DNA of 63,659 bases from Alphaproteobacteria bacterium (GCA_030746635.1 JASLMH010000003.1:1-63659); one strand, 5' to 3'; counted from the stretch's first letter, positions 8,287-16,288 are shown. Notes: generated by a model from the letters alone, not told the origin. Made by a program: numbers and translations.

Positions 8287-9501
8287 ATGGTTGAGCCAGC
8301 GGTGAAGGGCGCGCTGGACGGCTATCGCGTCGTCGACATCACCACCATCCTGCTGGGGCCGTACGGCACCCAGTTGCTGGGCGATGCCGGCGCCGACGTG
8401 ATCAAGGTGGAGGCACCGCCCACCGGCGACTCCACCCGCTATCTGGGCGCCGCCCGCCATGCCGGGATGAGCGGGCCGTTCCTGAACATGAACCGCAACA
8501 AGCGCTCGATCGCCCTGGATCTGAAGCAGGCGGGCGGCAAGCGGGCCTTGCGCCGGCTGATCGAAACCGCCGACGTGCTGGTCCACAACATGCGGCCGAA
8601 GGCGATCGCCCGGCTGGGTTTCGCCTATGACGACGTGAAGGCGATCAAGCCGGATATCGTCTATTGCGGCTGCTACGGGTTTTCCCAGCGCGGGCCGTAC
8701 GCCGACAAGCCGGCCTACGACGACCTGATCCAGGCCTGTTCCGGGCTGGCGGATCTGTTCCGCAACGTCGCGAACGAGCCGAACTACGCGCCGACGGTGA
8801 TGGTCGACAAGTTGACCGGTCTGATGATGAGCCAGGCGGTGACGACCGCATTGCTGCATCGCGAGCGCACCGGCGAGGGCCAGTACGTCGAGGTGCCGAT
8901 GTACGAGACCATGGTCTCGTTCCTGATGGTCGAGCATATCTACGAGCATGCCTTCGAACCGCCGCTGGGACCGTTGGGCTACCGCCGCCTGACCACGCCG
9001 CTGCGGCGACCGCATCGATCGAAGGACGGCTACCTGGCGGTGCTGCCCTATACCGAGAAGCAATGGCTGGGCTTCTTCGAGATTGCCGGGCGGCCGGAGT
9101 TGAAGGACGATCCCCGCTTCGCCGATCACGCCACCCGGACCGAACACGTACACGAGATCTATGCCATTCTGGCCGGTGCCCTGACCGAGAAGACCACCGC
9201 CGAATGGATGGCGCTGTGCGAACAGGTCGAGATCCCGGCGATGCCGGTGGCCAGCCTGGACGACGTCTTCAACGACCCGCATCTGGCCGAGGTCGGGTTG
9301 TTCCACCAACAGCACCATCCCAGCGAGGGCGCGGTGGTGATCACCGAGCCGCCGGTCGACTACTCCCGTTCGCCCGCTTCGATCCGCCGCCCGGCGCCGC
9401 GGCTGGGCCAGCACGGCGCCGAACTGCTGGCCGAACTGGGCTATGGCGAAACGGAGATCGAGGACCTGCGGGCCAGCGGCGCGCTGGCCGGGGAACCATG
9501 A
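8287..9501 (+). CDS. CaiB/BaiF (family III) CoA-transferase with Glu at the nucleophile position
   Basis: Protein of 404 residues with the family blocks 'GADVIKVEAPPTGDSTRYL' and 'RNKRSIALDLKQAGGKR'. The segment that normally holds the catalytic Asp reads 'YVEVPMYETMVSFLMVEH', giving Glu instead of Asp by eye alignment with copies A and B in this window. It starts three bases after the dehydrogenase stop and ends 13 bases before the MaoC start, so the three genes are one operon. Probably activates the acid whose CoA ester the neighbouring dehydrogenase uses, or swaps CoA from a product. Substrate not deducible. Confidence 0.9.
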   Translation: MVEPAVKGALDGYRVVDITTILLGPYGTQLLGDAGADVIKVEAPPTGDSTRYLGAARHAGMSGPFLNMNRNKRSIALDLKQAGGKRALRRLIETADVLVHNMRPKAIARLGFAYDDVKAIKPDIVYCGCYGFSQRGPYADKPAYDDLIQACSGLADLFRNVANEPNYAPTVMVDKLTGLMMSQAVTTALLHRERTGEGQYVEVPMYETMVSFLMVEHIYEHAFEPPLGPLGYRRLTTPLRRPHRSKDGYLAVLPYTEKQWLGFFEIAGRPELKDDPRFADHATRTEHVHEIYAILAGALTEKTTAEWMALCEQVEIPAMPVASLDDVFNDPHLAEVGLFHQQHHPSEGAVVITEPPVDYSRSPASIRRPAPRLGQHGAELLAELGYGETEIEDLRASGALAGEP

Positions 9502-9514
9502 TGGAGGGCGAGTG

Positions 9515-9982
9515 ATGGACTACGTCGGATTGGGCCTGTACTGGAACGAGCTGGAAGTCGGCCAGAAGTTCCGCACCGTCGGCCGCACCGTGACCGAGGC
9601 GGACATCGTCAACTTCACCACCTGCACCGGCATGCTGGAGGTGCTGTTCACCGACATGCAGTACATCGAGGAGCATTCGCCGACCGGCCGGCGGATCGCC
9701 CCCGGCGCCCTGGCCTATACCTTCGCCGAGGGCCTATTGGTGCAGGCGACCATGCAGCATACCGGCCTGGCCTTCCTGAACATGGAGCTGGACGTCAAGG
9801 GCCCGGTCTTCGCCGGCGATACCATCCACGTGGAATGCGAGGTCGTGGAAATCCGGCCGACCTCGAAAGGCAACCGGGGACTGGTCCGCACCTTCAATCG
9901 AATCGTCAACCAGCACGATGAAACCGTCATCACCTACAACCCCCTGCGCATGATGGCGGGCCGGGAAAAGACGGGGAATTAG
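9515..9982 (+). CDS. MaoC-family dehydratase/hydratase
   Basis: Protein of 155 residues from the ATG of 'MDYVGLGLYWNELEVGQKFR', preceded by GGAGGG at ideal distance. It has the 'VGRTVTEADIVNF' start of the hot-dog domain, 'RRIAPGALAYTFAEGL' in the central helix, and 'AGDTIHVECEVVEIRPTSKG', all typical of MaoC hydratases. It lacks the 'H-P-L-H-F-D' form of the minus-strand homologue; the corresponding stretch is 'DMQYIEEHSPTGRR'. It closes the plus-strand dehydrogenase-CaiB cassette and is likely the hydration step of the same pathway. Confidence 0.9.
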   Translation: MDYVGLGLYWNELEVGQKFRTVGRTVTEADIVNFTTCTGMLEVLFTDMQYIEEHSPTGRRIAPGALAYTFAEGLLVQATMQHTGLAFLNMELDVKGPVFAGDTIHVECEVVEIRPTSKGNRGLVRTFNRIVNQHDETVITYNPLRMMAGREKTGN

Positions 9983-10023
9983 CCTAAAGTCCCCGCCAAT
10001 GCTGCGATTCCGCCCGATCGTCC

Positions 10024-10051
10024 TTGTCAAGGCAGGGCGGCTCTGCTAGAC
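10024..10051 (+). promoter_or_regulatory. Candidate sigma-70 promoter of the HU-like gene
   Basis: TTGTCA (10024-10029) and CTAGAC (10046-10051), spaced 16 bases, lie about 40 bases before the HU start at 10093. The match to the alphaproteobacterial consensus is moderate. Confidence 0.35.
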
Positions 10052-10092
10052 GGGGCGCACTATCAACCTCGGAAACCAGTGGGAAGCAGGAT

Positions 10093-10377
10093 ATGAGCAA
10101 AGCCGCACTCATCGAGCGCGTGGCCAAGAAGGGCAAACTCTCGAAGGCCGAAGCCGGCCGCACGGTCGATCTCGTCTTGGGCGAAATGCAAGCGGGCCTG
10201 AAGGCGTCGAAGAAGGCAGGCAAGTACACGGTCGGTACTTTTGGCACCTTCTCGATCAGCAAGCGCAAGGCGCGCAAGGGCCGCAACCCGCAGACCGGCG
10301 AGCCGATCAAGATCAAGGCTTCAAAGGTGCTCAAGTTCAAGCCCGCGGCACAGCTCAAGAAAGCCGCCGGCTGCTAA
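10093..10377 (+). CDS. HU-family DNA-binding protein
   Basis: Protein of 94 residues, the standard HU size, starting at 'MSKAALIERVAKKGKLSKAE' with AGCAGG upstream. HU proteins are nucleoid-associated dimers that bend DNA without strong sequence preference. The DNA-binding beta-arm segment 'GTFSISKRKARKGRNPQTGE' is clear; the usual arm-tip 'N-P' is present. The protein ends with a Lys-rich tail and a terminal Cys. It is followed by a strong hairpin terminator at 10425-10451 and is probably transcribed alone. Confidence 0.92.
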   Translation: MSKAALIERVAKKGKLSKAEAGRTVDLVLGEMQAGLKASKKAGKYTVGTFGTFSISKRKARKGRNPQTGEPIKIKASKVLKFKPAAQLKKAAGC

Positions 10378-10424
10378 TTGAGCCGGCCCGCGCGCCCAGG
10401 CGCGAGGCTCGGGCAGGAAAGGCG

Positions 10425-10451
10425 AAGGCCCGCGACCGTGTCGCGGGCCTT
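10425..10451. terminator. Hairpin terminator between HU-like gene and small minus-strand gene
   Basis: A perfect 12-bp stem, AAGGCCCGCGAC / GTCGCGGGCCTT, with a 3-base loop. No long U-tract follows on either strand, but the convergent position between two genes makes a shared terminator likely. Confidence 0.7.
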
Positions 10452-10483
10452 CCCATTTGGGACGTGGTTGAACCTGGCCGCCC

Positions 10484-10591
10484 TCAGGCCAGGGTCAACC
10501 AACCGGCGGCATAGCTGATGACCAGCAGGACCGCGAAGACCGCGACGATCCCGGCCGACCAATAGGCCGCCACCTTGTTGTCATGGGTCAT
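10484..10591 (-). CDS. Small single-span membrane protein (35 residues)
   Basis: The frame reads 'MTHDNKVAAYWSAGIVAVFA' followed by a hydrophobic stretch to 'AAGWLTLA', a short polar N-terminus and one transmembrane helix. A perfect AAGGAGG lies six bases before the ATG, and a plausible promoter lies upstream (10686-10713), so I consider it translated despite its size. No family recognised. Its promoter region abuts that of the divergent ThDP-enzyme operon. Confidence 0.65.
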   Translation of the reverse strand: MTHDNKVAAYWSAGIVAVFAVLLVISYAAGWLTLA

Positions 10592-10685
10592 GTTCGCCTC
10601 CTTATTTCGGCTCCATGATCTTGGTTGCCAGTGCAAGGAAGACGCCTCGGACCTCGGACGGTCCGAACTCCAGTTACCGACCCAT

Positions 10686-10713
10686 ATGATAGCAGAATAT
10701 TTGACATAATCAA
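10686..10713 (-). promoter_or_regulatory. Candidate sigma-70 promoter of the small membrane gene
   Basis: On the minus strand TTGATT (10713-10708) and TATCAT (10691-10686) are spaced 16 bases, in an otherwise GC-rich stretch, about 95 bases upstream of the small gene. Confidence 0.45.
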
Positions 10714-10817
10714 GGATTTTGTCGCCGCCAGCCACGGCGAACAGAAAATCTCTCAACCTGGCCCGTTGGTATAAGATGCGCCGCCAGGATGTGACGGATG
10801 CATGGCGGGGAAAGTTC

Positions 10818-12509
10818 ATGAACCAGTTGACCGGCGCCGAGGCGATGGTGCGCATGCTGCAAGGCTATGGGGTGAGCCATGTCTTCGGTTTGTGCGGCGA
10901 TACCAGCCTGCCGTTCTACGACGCCCTGTTTCGCCTGGACCACGACATCACCCACATCCTCAGCCGCGACGAGCGGTCGGCGGCCTATATGGCCGACGGC
11001 TATGCCCGGGTGTCCGGCCGGGTCGGGGTGTGCGAAGGGCCCAGCGGCGGCGGCGCCACCTATATCGCCCCCGGCCTGATCGAGGCCAATGAAAGCTCGA
11101 TCCCGATCCTCGCCATCACCACCGATATCTCGGTCGGCGGCCGTGGCCGCTACAGCCTGACCGAGCTGGATCAGGCGGCCATGTTCCGGCCGCTGACCAA
11201 ATGGAACGCCGTCATCGACCGGGCCGAGGATCTCCCGAAACTGGTCCGCACGGCGTTTCGCGAGATGACCACGGCCCGGCCCGGCTCGGCCCATCTCGGC
11301 CTGCCGTTCGACGTCCAGAAGGGCGCGGTGGAGGAAACCGAGGTTTGGCAGCAACCGGACCTGGGCCGCTACCCGGCCTGGCCGACCGCCGCCGATCCGG
11401 CGGCGGTGGTGGCGGCGGCGTCCGCCCTGGAGGGCGCCCGGAACCCCTTGATCGTCTGCGGCGGCGGCGTCGTGATCGCCGGCGCGGAAGACGAATTAGG
11501 GCGACTGGCCGAGGCCCTGGGCGCGCCGGTGGCGACGACGATCAGCGGCAAGGGCAGCATCGCCGAGGATCATCCCCTGGCGGTCGGCGTGGTCGGCAGC
11601 AACGGCGGCGTGCCGGAGACCCGGCAATTCATGGATGGCGCCGATCTGGTTCTGCTGATCGGTTGCCGGGCCGGCTCGGTGACCACCGAACGCTGGCGCC
11701 ACCCGGCGCCGGGCGCGGCCCGGATCGTGCATATCGACAGCGATCCCGTGGTGATCGGCGCCAACTACCAGACCGAGGCCGCCGTGGTCGGCGATGCCCG
11801 GCTGGCCCTGGCCGCCCTGAACGAGGCGCTGTCGGGCGGCGGCGAGCGGCCGGTGGGCGAATTGAACGCCGATATGGTGGCCCGGGCCCGGGCCGCCAAG
11901 TTCGCCGCCTTCGACGAACTGGCGGCCAGCGAGGAGCGGCCGATCCGGCCGGAGCGGGTGGTGGCGACGTTGCGGGAGCTGCTCGACGACGATGCCGTCG
12001 TGGTCGCCGATCCGGGCACGCCCTGTCCCTATCTCTCGGCCTACTACCCGGTACGCCGCAGCGGCCGGCAGTTCGTCTCCAACCGGGCGCATGGGGCGCT
12101 CGGCTATTCCCTGCCCGCCGCCGTCGGCGCCTACTACGGCCGGCCGGGGGCGAAGATCGTCGCCGTGATGGGCGACGGCAGCTTCGGCTTCAGCAATGGC
12201 GAGTTGGAAACCGTGGCGCGGCTGGGCCTGCCGATCACCTTCGTGGTGATCGCCAATGCGGTGTTCGGCTGGATCAAGGCGGGCCAGAAATCCGGCTTCG
12301 ACGGCCGCTACTTCTCGGTCGATTTCGCCGCCACCGATCATGCCCGGCTGGCCGAGGGTTATGGCCTGCGCGGCTGGCGGGTCGAGGATCCGGCCGAGTT
12401 GCGGCGATCGTTGGCGGCGGCCCTGGACTGCCCGGGCCCCAGCCTGGTCGATGTGGTCTGTCAGCCGCTGCAGGAAGCCCATGCCCCGGTCAGCGAATGG
12501 GTCGCCTGA
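10818..12509 (+). CDS. Thiamine-diphosphate-dependent enzyme, acetolactate-synthase-like
   Basis: Protein of 563 residues with the three-domain layout of the acetolactate synthase/2-oxoacid decarboxylase superfamily. The start is the ATG of 'MNQLTGAEAMVRMLQGYGVS', with GGGGAAAG upstream. Glu 52 in 'SRDERSAAYMADGYARVSG' is the cofactor-activating Glu; 'GDGSFGFSNGELETVARLG' begins the ThDP/Mg motif. It lacks a neighbouring regulatory subunit, so it is probably not a biosynthetic IlvB. It may act as a decarboxylase or carboligase on an oxoacid produced by the aminotransferase encoded 21 bases downstream. Substrate unknown. Confidence 0.88.
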   Translation: MNQLTGAEAMVRMLQGYGVSHVFGLCGDTSLPFYDALFRLDHDITHILSRDERSAAYMADGYARVSGRVGVCEGPSGGGATYIAPGLIEANESSIPILAITTDISVGGRGRYSLTELDQAAMFRPLTKWNAVIDRAEDLPKLVRTAFREMTTARPGSAHLGLPFDVQKGAVEETEVWQQPDLGRYPAWPTAADPAAVVAAASALEGARNPLIVCGGGVVIAGAEDELGRLAEALGAPVATTISGKGSIAEDHPLAVGVVGSNGGVPETRQFMDGADLVLLIGCRAGSVTTERWRHPAPGAARIVHIDSDPVVIGANYQTEAAVVGDARLALAALNEALSGGGERPVGELNADMVARARAAKFAAFDELAASEERPIRPERVVATLRELLDDDAVVVADPGTPCPYLSAYYPVRRSGRQFVSNRAHGALGYSLPAAVGAYYGRPGAKIVAVMGDGSFGFSNGELETVARLGLPITFVVIANAVFGWIKAGQKSGFDGRYFSVDFAATDHARLAEGYGLRGWRVEDPAELRRSLAAALDCPGPSLVDVVCQPLQEAHAPVSEWVA

Positions 12510-12530
12510 GCCGGCCCCGAAGGAGGTCCC

Positions 12531-13445
12531 ATGGCCACTGGCACCCATGAATATCTGGAGGATCCGCGCAACGCCGGCATCCAGATCTCGATCAACGGCG
12601 AACTGTTTCCCCGCGACGAGGCCAAGGTGTCGGTGTTCGATTCCGGCTTCATGCTGGGCGACGGCGTCTGGGAAGGCATCCGTTTGCACAACGGCCGCCT
12701 GCTGTTCCTCGAGCCACACCTGGACCGCCTGTACGAGGGCGCCAAGGCCATCGACATGGAGATCGGTCTGAGCCGGGGCGAGCTGGTCGAGCGGATCGAG
12801 GCGGTGCTGCGGGCGAACGGGATGGTGGGCGACGTTCATATTCGCCTGATGGTCAGCCGGGGCGTCAAATCCACGCCCTACCAGCACCCGAAGGTGACGA
12901 TCACGCCGCCGACCGTGGTCATCATCCCGGAATACAAGGTTCCGGCCGAGGCGCCGCTACGGGATGGCGTGCGCCTGGCGACGGTGCACATCCGTCGCGG
13001 CCCGCCCGACGTGCAGGACCCGAAGCTGAACAGCCACAGCAAGCTGAACTGCATCCTGGCCTGCATCCAGGCCGACAAGGCCGGCGCCGACGAGGCCCTG
13101 ATGCTGGATCCCCACGGCTTCGTGGCGACCTGCAATTCGACCCATTTCTTCATCGTCCGGGGCGGCCAGGTCTGGACCTCGACCGGCCGCTATTGCCTGG
13201 GCGGCATCACCCGCGGCAACGTCCTCGCACTCTGCCGCGACAACGCCATTCCGGCGTTCGAGAGGGACTTCAGCCTGACCGACGCCTATGGCGCCGACGA
13301 GGCCTTCATCACCGGCACCTTCGCCGGCCTGATCCCGGCCGTGCAGATCGACGGCCGGCTGATCGGCGACGGCGGACGTGGCCCGCTGACCCGGCGCTTG
13401 CAGGGCCTGTACCGCGATTTGTGCGAGCGGGAAGCGACGGCATGA
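12531..13445 (+). CDS. Class IV (branched-chain/D-amino-acid type) aminotransferase
   Basis: PLP enzyme of 304 residues. 'FDSGFMLGDGVWEGIRLHNG' is the fold-type IV N-terminal motif; Lys 171 in 'LNSHSKLNCILACIQA' is the Schiff-base Lys. The 'DEALMLDPHGFVATCNSTHF' segment aligns with the region that in branched-chain and D-amino-acid aminotransferases carries the Glu contacting the PLP ring nitrogen, but Thr 200 appears at that place. Start ATG follows a clear AAGGAGG. The next gene overlaps the stop as ATGA. Substrate could be a branched-chain, D- or unusual amino acid; the replaced Glu argues against a standard BCAT. Confidence 0.88.
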   Translation: MATGTHEYLEDPRNAGIQISINGELFPRDEAKVSVFDSGFMLGDGVWEGIRLHNGRLLFLEPHLDRLYEGAKAIDMEIGLSRGELVERIEAVLRANGMVGDVHIRLMVSRGVKSTPYQHPKVTITPPTVVIIPEYKVPAEAPLRDGVRLATVHIRRGPPDVQDPKLNSHSKLNCILACIQADKAGADEALMLDPHGFVATCNSTHFFIVRGGQVWTSTGRYCLGGITRGNVLALCRDNAIPAFERDFSLTDAYGADEAFITGTFAGLIPAVQIDGRLIGDGGRGPLTRRLQGLYRDLCEREATA

Positions 13446-14194
13446 CGGCTGGCGGCGTGGTCCGTATCGCCATGTGGTCGGGGCCGCGCAATATCTCGAC
13501 CGCCATGCTGCGGGCGTTCGAGAACCGCGGCGACACGGCGGTCTGGGACGAGCCCTTCTATGCCCACTACCTGAAGGAAACCGGCCTGGATCACCCGATG
13601 GCCGAGCGGATCATCGCCGCCTATGAAACCGACTGGCGCCGTTTGGTGGCCCGGGTCACCGGCGAGGTGCCGGCCGGGCGGGCCCTGTTCTACCAAAAAC
13701 ACATGACCCACCACATGCTACCGCATATCGACCTGGATTGGCTCGACACCATGGTCAATGTCTTCCTGATCCGCGAGCCGGCCCGGGTGCTGGCCTCCTA
13801 CGCCGAACGCCGGGCCGAGGTGACCTTGGCGGATCTGGGCCTGCCGCAGCAACAGCGTCTGTTCGATGCGGTCTGCCAGCGGCGCGGCGCGCCGCCGCCG
13901 GTGCTGGATGCCGACGACGTGCTGGCCGATCCGCGCGGCATGCTGACGGCGCTGTGTGACGCGGTGGGTGTCGCCTTCGACCCGGCCATGCTGTCCTGGC
14001 CGGCCGGCCGCCGCGACAGCGACGGCCTCTGGGCCGAACATTGGTATGCCTCGGTCGAACGGTCCACCGGCTTCATGGCGCCGCCGGGCCGCCATCGCCC
14101 GATACCGAAGCATCTGAGCCATCTGGTCGACGCCGCCCTGCCCTACTACCAGGTGCTATTGCCCCACCGGCTGACCGCCGACGCCCGGCCCTAA
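13442..14194 (+). CDS. Sulfotransferase-like P-loop protein
   Basis: Protein of 250 residues. 'RIAMWSGPRNISTAMLRAFE' matches the 5'-phosphosulfate-binding loop of sulfotransferases, and 'VNVFLIREPARVLASYAERR' matches the 3'-phosphate-binding R-x-P...S segment. It could transfer sulfate from PAPS, or be a related P-loop enzyme that has lost this activity. Translation is coupled to the aminotransferase by a 4-base ATGA overlap. The two stop codons of this gene and the convergent outer-membrane gene overlap by four bases (CTAA). Confidence 0.8.
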   Translation: MTAGGVVRIAMWSGPRNISTAMLRAFENRGDTAVWDEPFYAHYLKETGLDHPMAERIIAAYETDWRRLVARVTGEVPAGRALFYQKHMTHHMLPHIDLDWLDTMVNVFLIREPARVLASYAERRAEVTLADLGLPQQQRLFDAVCQRRGAPPPVLDADDVLADPRGMLTALCDAVGVAFDPAMLSWPAGRRDSDGLWAEHWYASVERSTGFMAPPGRHRPIPKHLSHLVDAALPYYQVLLPHRLTADARP

Positions 14195-15135
14195 AGATTG
14201 TAGCGGGCGTTGAGCATCAGGCTGGTCGAGCCGGCGTCGTCGTCGCCGGTGCCGAGGTATCGGCCGTCGGCGCCGACCGCCCAGGTCCGGTCGAATTCGT
14301 ACCAGACGCCGACGATCGCCTGATAGGCGAATTCGGTGCCGTCGCGGCCCTTGGCCACCGCGCCGCCGATGGTCCGATCGTCGCCGTCGATGAAGGCCAG
14401 GCCCAGGCCGGCGCCGATATAGGGCACGAAGGCGGAACCCAGGCGGAAGTCGTAGTACAGGTTCGCCATCACGGTGGTCAGGGTCAACTCGCCGCCACCG
14501 GTCGCCGTGGCGCCGCCGGAGGTCGCCTGGTCGTAGTCGGCCGTGCGATGGGCCAATTCGGCCTCGCCCCGGATGTTCCCTCCGAAGTAGCTGCCGATGG
14601 CCGCCTGCAGGGCAAAGCCCGAATCCATGTCGATGCTGTAGGCGCCGCCGCCGACGGTGTTGCCGCCGACGTCCTCGGCCCAATCCAGGCCGCCGCCGCC
14701 GACCAGGTAGAAGCGGTCGAGCCAATCGTCGGCCGGGTCGTCGTCGAACGACAGGAATGAGAAGAAGCCATCGTTCGAGTCATCGTCGGGGGCCGGCATC
14801 GGCAGGGGCCGGGGTGCCGGACGTTTCTGCGCCGTCCGTGGCAATGGCACCGGCATGACGGTGGGGGCCGGCCTGATGGTCGGCGCCGGCATCGCCTTGG
14901 CCGCGGGCGGTGGCGGCGGTGGTGGTGGCGTGTAGCGCAGCGTCGGCGCCGGCGGCGCCACGGCGATCGGTGGCGCTGCCGTCGGCAACACTACCGCCGA
15001 CGGCCCGGCGAAGGGATGTCCCTGGTTCAGCAGGGCCCGCATGTCATACAGCCCGCCCTTGGTGCCGGCCATTGCCGGTGCGGCGAACAGTACCGCGAGA
15101 CCCAGGCAGCTCGGCAAGATCCACGCCCTCATCAC
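14191..15135 (-). CDS. Outer-membrane beta-barrel protein with proline-rich N-terminal region
   Basis: Protein of 314 residues. A signal peptide ('WILPSCLGLAVLFAAPAMAG') is followed by a Pro/Ala-rich linker (residues about 45-115, including a run of eight Pro) and then an eight-strand-type barrel with alternating Gly/aromatic strands ('FVPYIGAGLGLAFIDGDD', 'EFAYQAIVGVWYEFDRTW'). It resembles OmpA/Opa-like surface antigens of alphaproteobacteria. It ends in '...LMLNARYNL', not the usual terminal Phe. The proline-rich segment could cross or bind peptidoglycan. Function unknown. Confidence 0.82.
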   Translation of the reverse strand: MMRAWILPSCLGLAVLFAAPAMAGTKGGLYDMRALLNQGHPFAGPSAVVLPTAAPPIAVAPPAPTLRYTPPPPPPPPAAKAMPAPTIRPAPTVMPVPLPRTAQKRPAPRPLPMPAPDDDSNDGFFSFLSFDDDPADDWLDRFYLVGGGGLDWAEDVGGNTVGGGAYSIDMDSGFALQAAIGSYFGGNIRGEAELAHRTADYDQATSGGATATGGGELTLTTVMANLYYDFRLGSAFVPYIGAGLGLAFIDGDDRTIGGAVAKGRDGTEFAYQAIVGVWYEFDRTWAVGADGRYLGTGDDDAGSTSLMLNARYNL

Positions 15136-15214
15136 CCTCTCCCTTCACGCCAGCAAACGACACGCTGAGGCGAGGATAGCCCGTTGGCGATGTTGGTGCA
15201 GCCGGTAATCCGAG

Positions 15215-16288
15215 TTACGCGGCGTCCTTGTCGCGATGCCGGCGCTCGCCGTCGATCAAGGCCTGCTTGCGTTGCAAGCCCCAGCGGTAGCCGCCCAGGC
15301 CGCCGTCCTCGCGCAGCACCCGGTGACAGGGGATGACCAGCGACACCGGATTGGTGGCGCAGCCACGGGCAACGGCGCGGCGGGCCTCGGGGTTGCCGCT
15401 GACCCGCTCGGCCAGTTCGGAATAGGTGGTGGTGACGCCGGCTGGGATCCGCATCAACTCCTCCCAGACCCGGCGTTGAAAGGCGGTGCCGCGCACGTCC
15501 AGCGGCAGATTGGGATGCGGAATGGCGCCCTCGAGATAGTCGATCACCGTGCGCACCCAGTCGCCCAGGACGATGTCGTCGGCGACGATCTCGGCCAGGG
15601 GATAGTCGTGGCGCAATTCGGCGATCAGGTGTCTATCCTCGCCCAGGGAGAGGAAACAGACGCCGCTGGCCGTCGCCGCCACCATCAGCCGGCCCAGGGG
15701 CGAATCGGTGATGGCGTAGCCGATGCGGGCGCCCTTGCCGCCCTTGGCATAGGTCGCCGGCGTCATGCCGAGCTGGCCGTTGGACCGCTCGTACAGCCGG
15801 CTGGCGGCGCCATAGCCGGCATCGTACATGGCGCCGGTGACGTTCTCGCCGTCCTTCAGCCCTTCCTTCAGCCGGCGCAGCCGGCGGGCGTCGGCATATT
15901 GCCGTGGCGTCACGCCGAGGTGGCGCTTGAAGGTGCGCTGCAGATGGTGCGGGCTGCCGCCGACCGCGGCGGCAATCTCGGCCAGGGTCGGGGCGCCGCC
16001 GTCGGCGTCGTCCAGGCTGGCATCGAGGAAATGGCAGATCCGCCGGACCTTCTCGATGGTGGGATCGAGACTGGCCTCGTCCCGGGGCCGGCAACGCTTG
16101 CAGGAGCGGAAACCGGCCTGTTCCGCCGCCTCCGGCAATTCGAAGAAACGCACGTTGTGGCGGCGCGGCCGCCGGCTGGCGCAGGACGGCCGGCAATAGA
16201 TGCCGGTGCTGGTCACGGCGTAAACGAAACGGCCGTCGGCCGCGCTGTCGCGGTCCTGCACGGCCTGCCATCTGGCGCTGTCGGTCAT
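15215..16288 (-). CDS. ada: Ada: methylphosphotriester sensor, AraC-type regulator and O6-alkylguanine-DNA methyltransferase
   Basis: Protein of 357 residues from the ATG of 'MTDSARWQAVQDRDSAADGR', which aligns with the E. coli Ada start; another ATG seven codons upstream is possible. Zn/methyl-acceptor cysteines are Cys32, Cys36 ('YCRPSC') and Cys63, Cys66 ('SCKRC'). An AraC-type helix-turn-helix domain follows ('TLAEIAAAVGGSPHHLQRTF'), then the methyltransferase domain with the active site 'VIPCHRVLREDGG'. All modules are intact, so it should both repair alkylated DNA and activate the adaptive response. Transcribed alone. Confidence 0.95.
   Translation of the reverse strand: MTDSARWQAVQDRDSAADGRFVYAVTSTGIYCRPSCASRRPRRHNVRFFELPEAAEQAGFRSCKRCRPRDEASLDPTIEKVRRICHFLDASLDDADGGAPTLAEIAAAVGGSPHHLQRTFKRHLGVTPRQYADARRLRRLKEGLKDGENVTGAMYDAGYGAASRLYERSNGQLGMTPATYAKGGKGARIGYAITDSPLGRLMVAATASGVCFLSLGEDRHLIAELRHDYPLAEIVADDIVLGDWVRTVIDYLEGAIPHPNLPLDVRGTAFQRRVWEELMRIPAGVTTTYSELAERVSGNPEARRAVARGCATNPVSLVIPCHRVLREDGGLGGYRWGLQRKQALIDGERRHRDKDAA

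Noticed and set aside
6997..9414. Long open frame (over 800 codons) antisense to the plus-strand dehydrogenase and CaiB genes
   Set aside because: High-GC codon bias opens antisense frames; its translation has no recognisable domain and the sense strand is clearly coding. The same applies to antisense frames at 4566-6278, 11496-12887, 22120-23259, 26857-28107 and 50508-51941.
10818..12509. Calling the ThDP enzyme a biosynthetic acetolactate synthase (IlvB)
   Set aside because: No IlvN/IlvH regulatory subunit or ilvC nearby, and its partner genes are an aminotransferase and a sulfotransferase-like protein.
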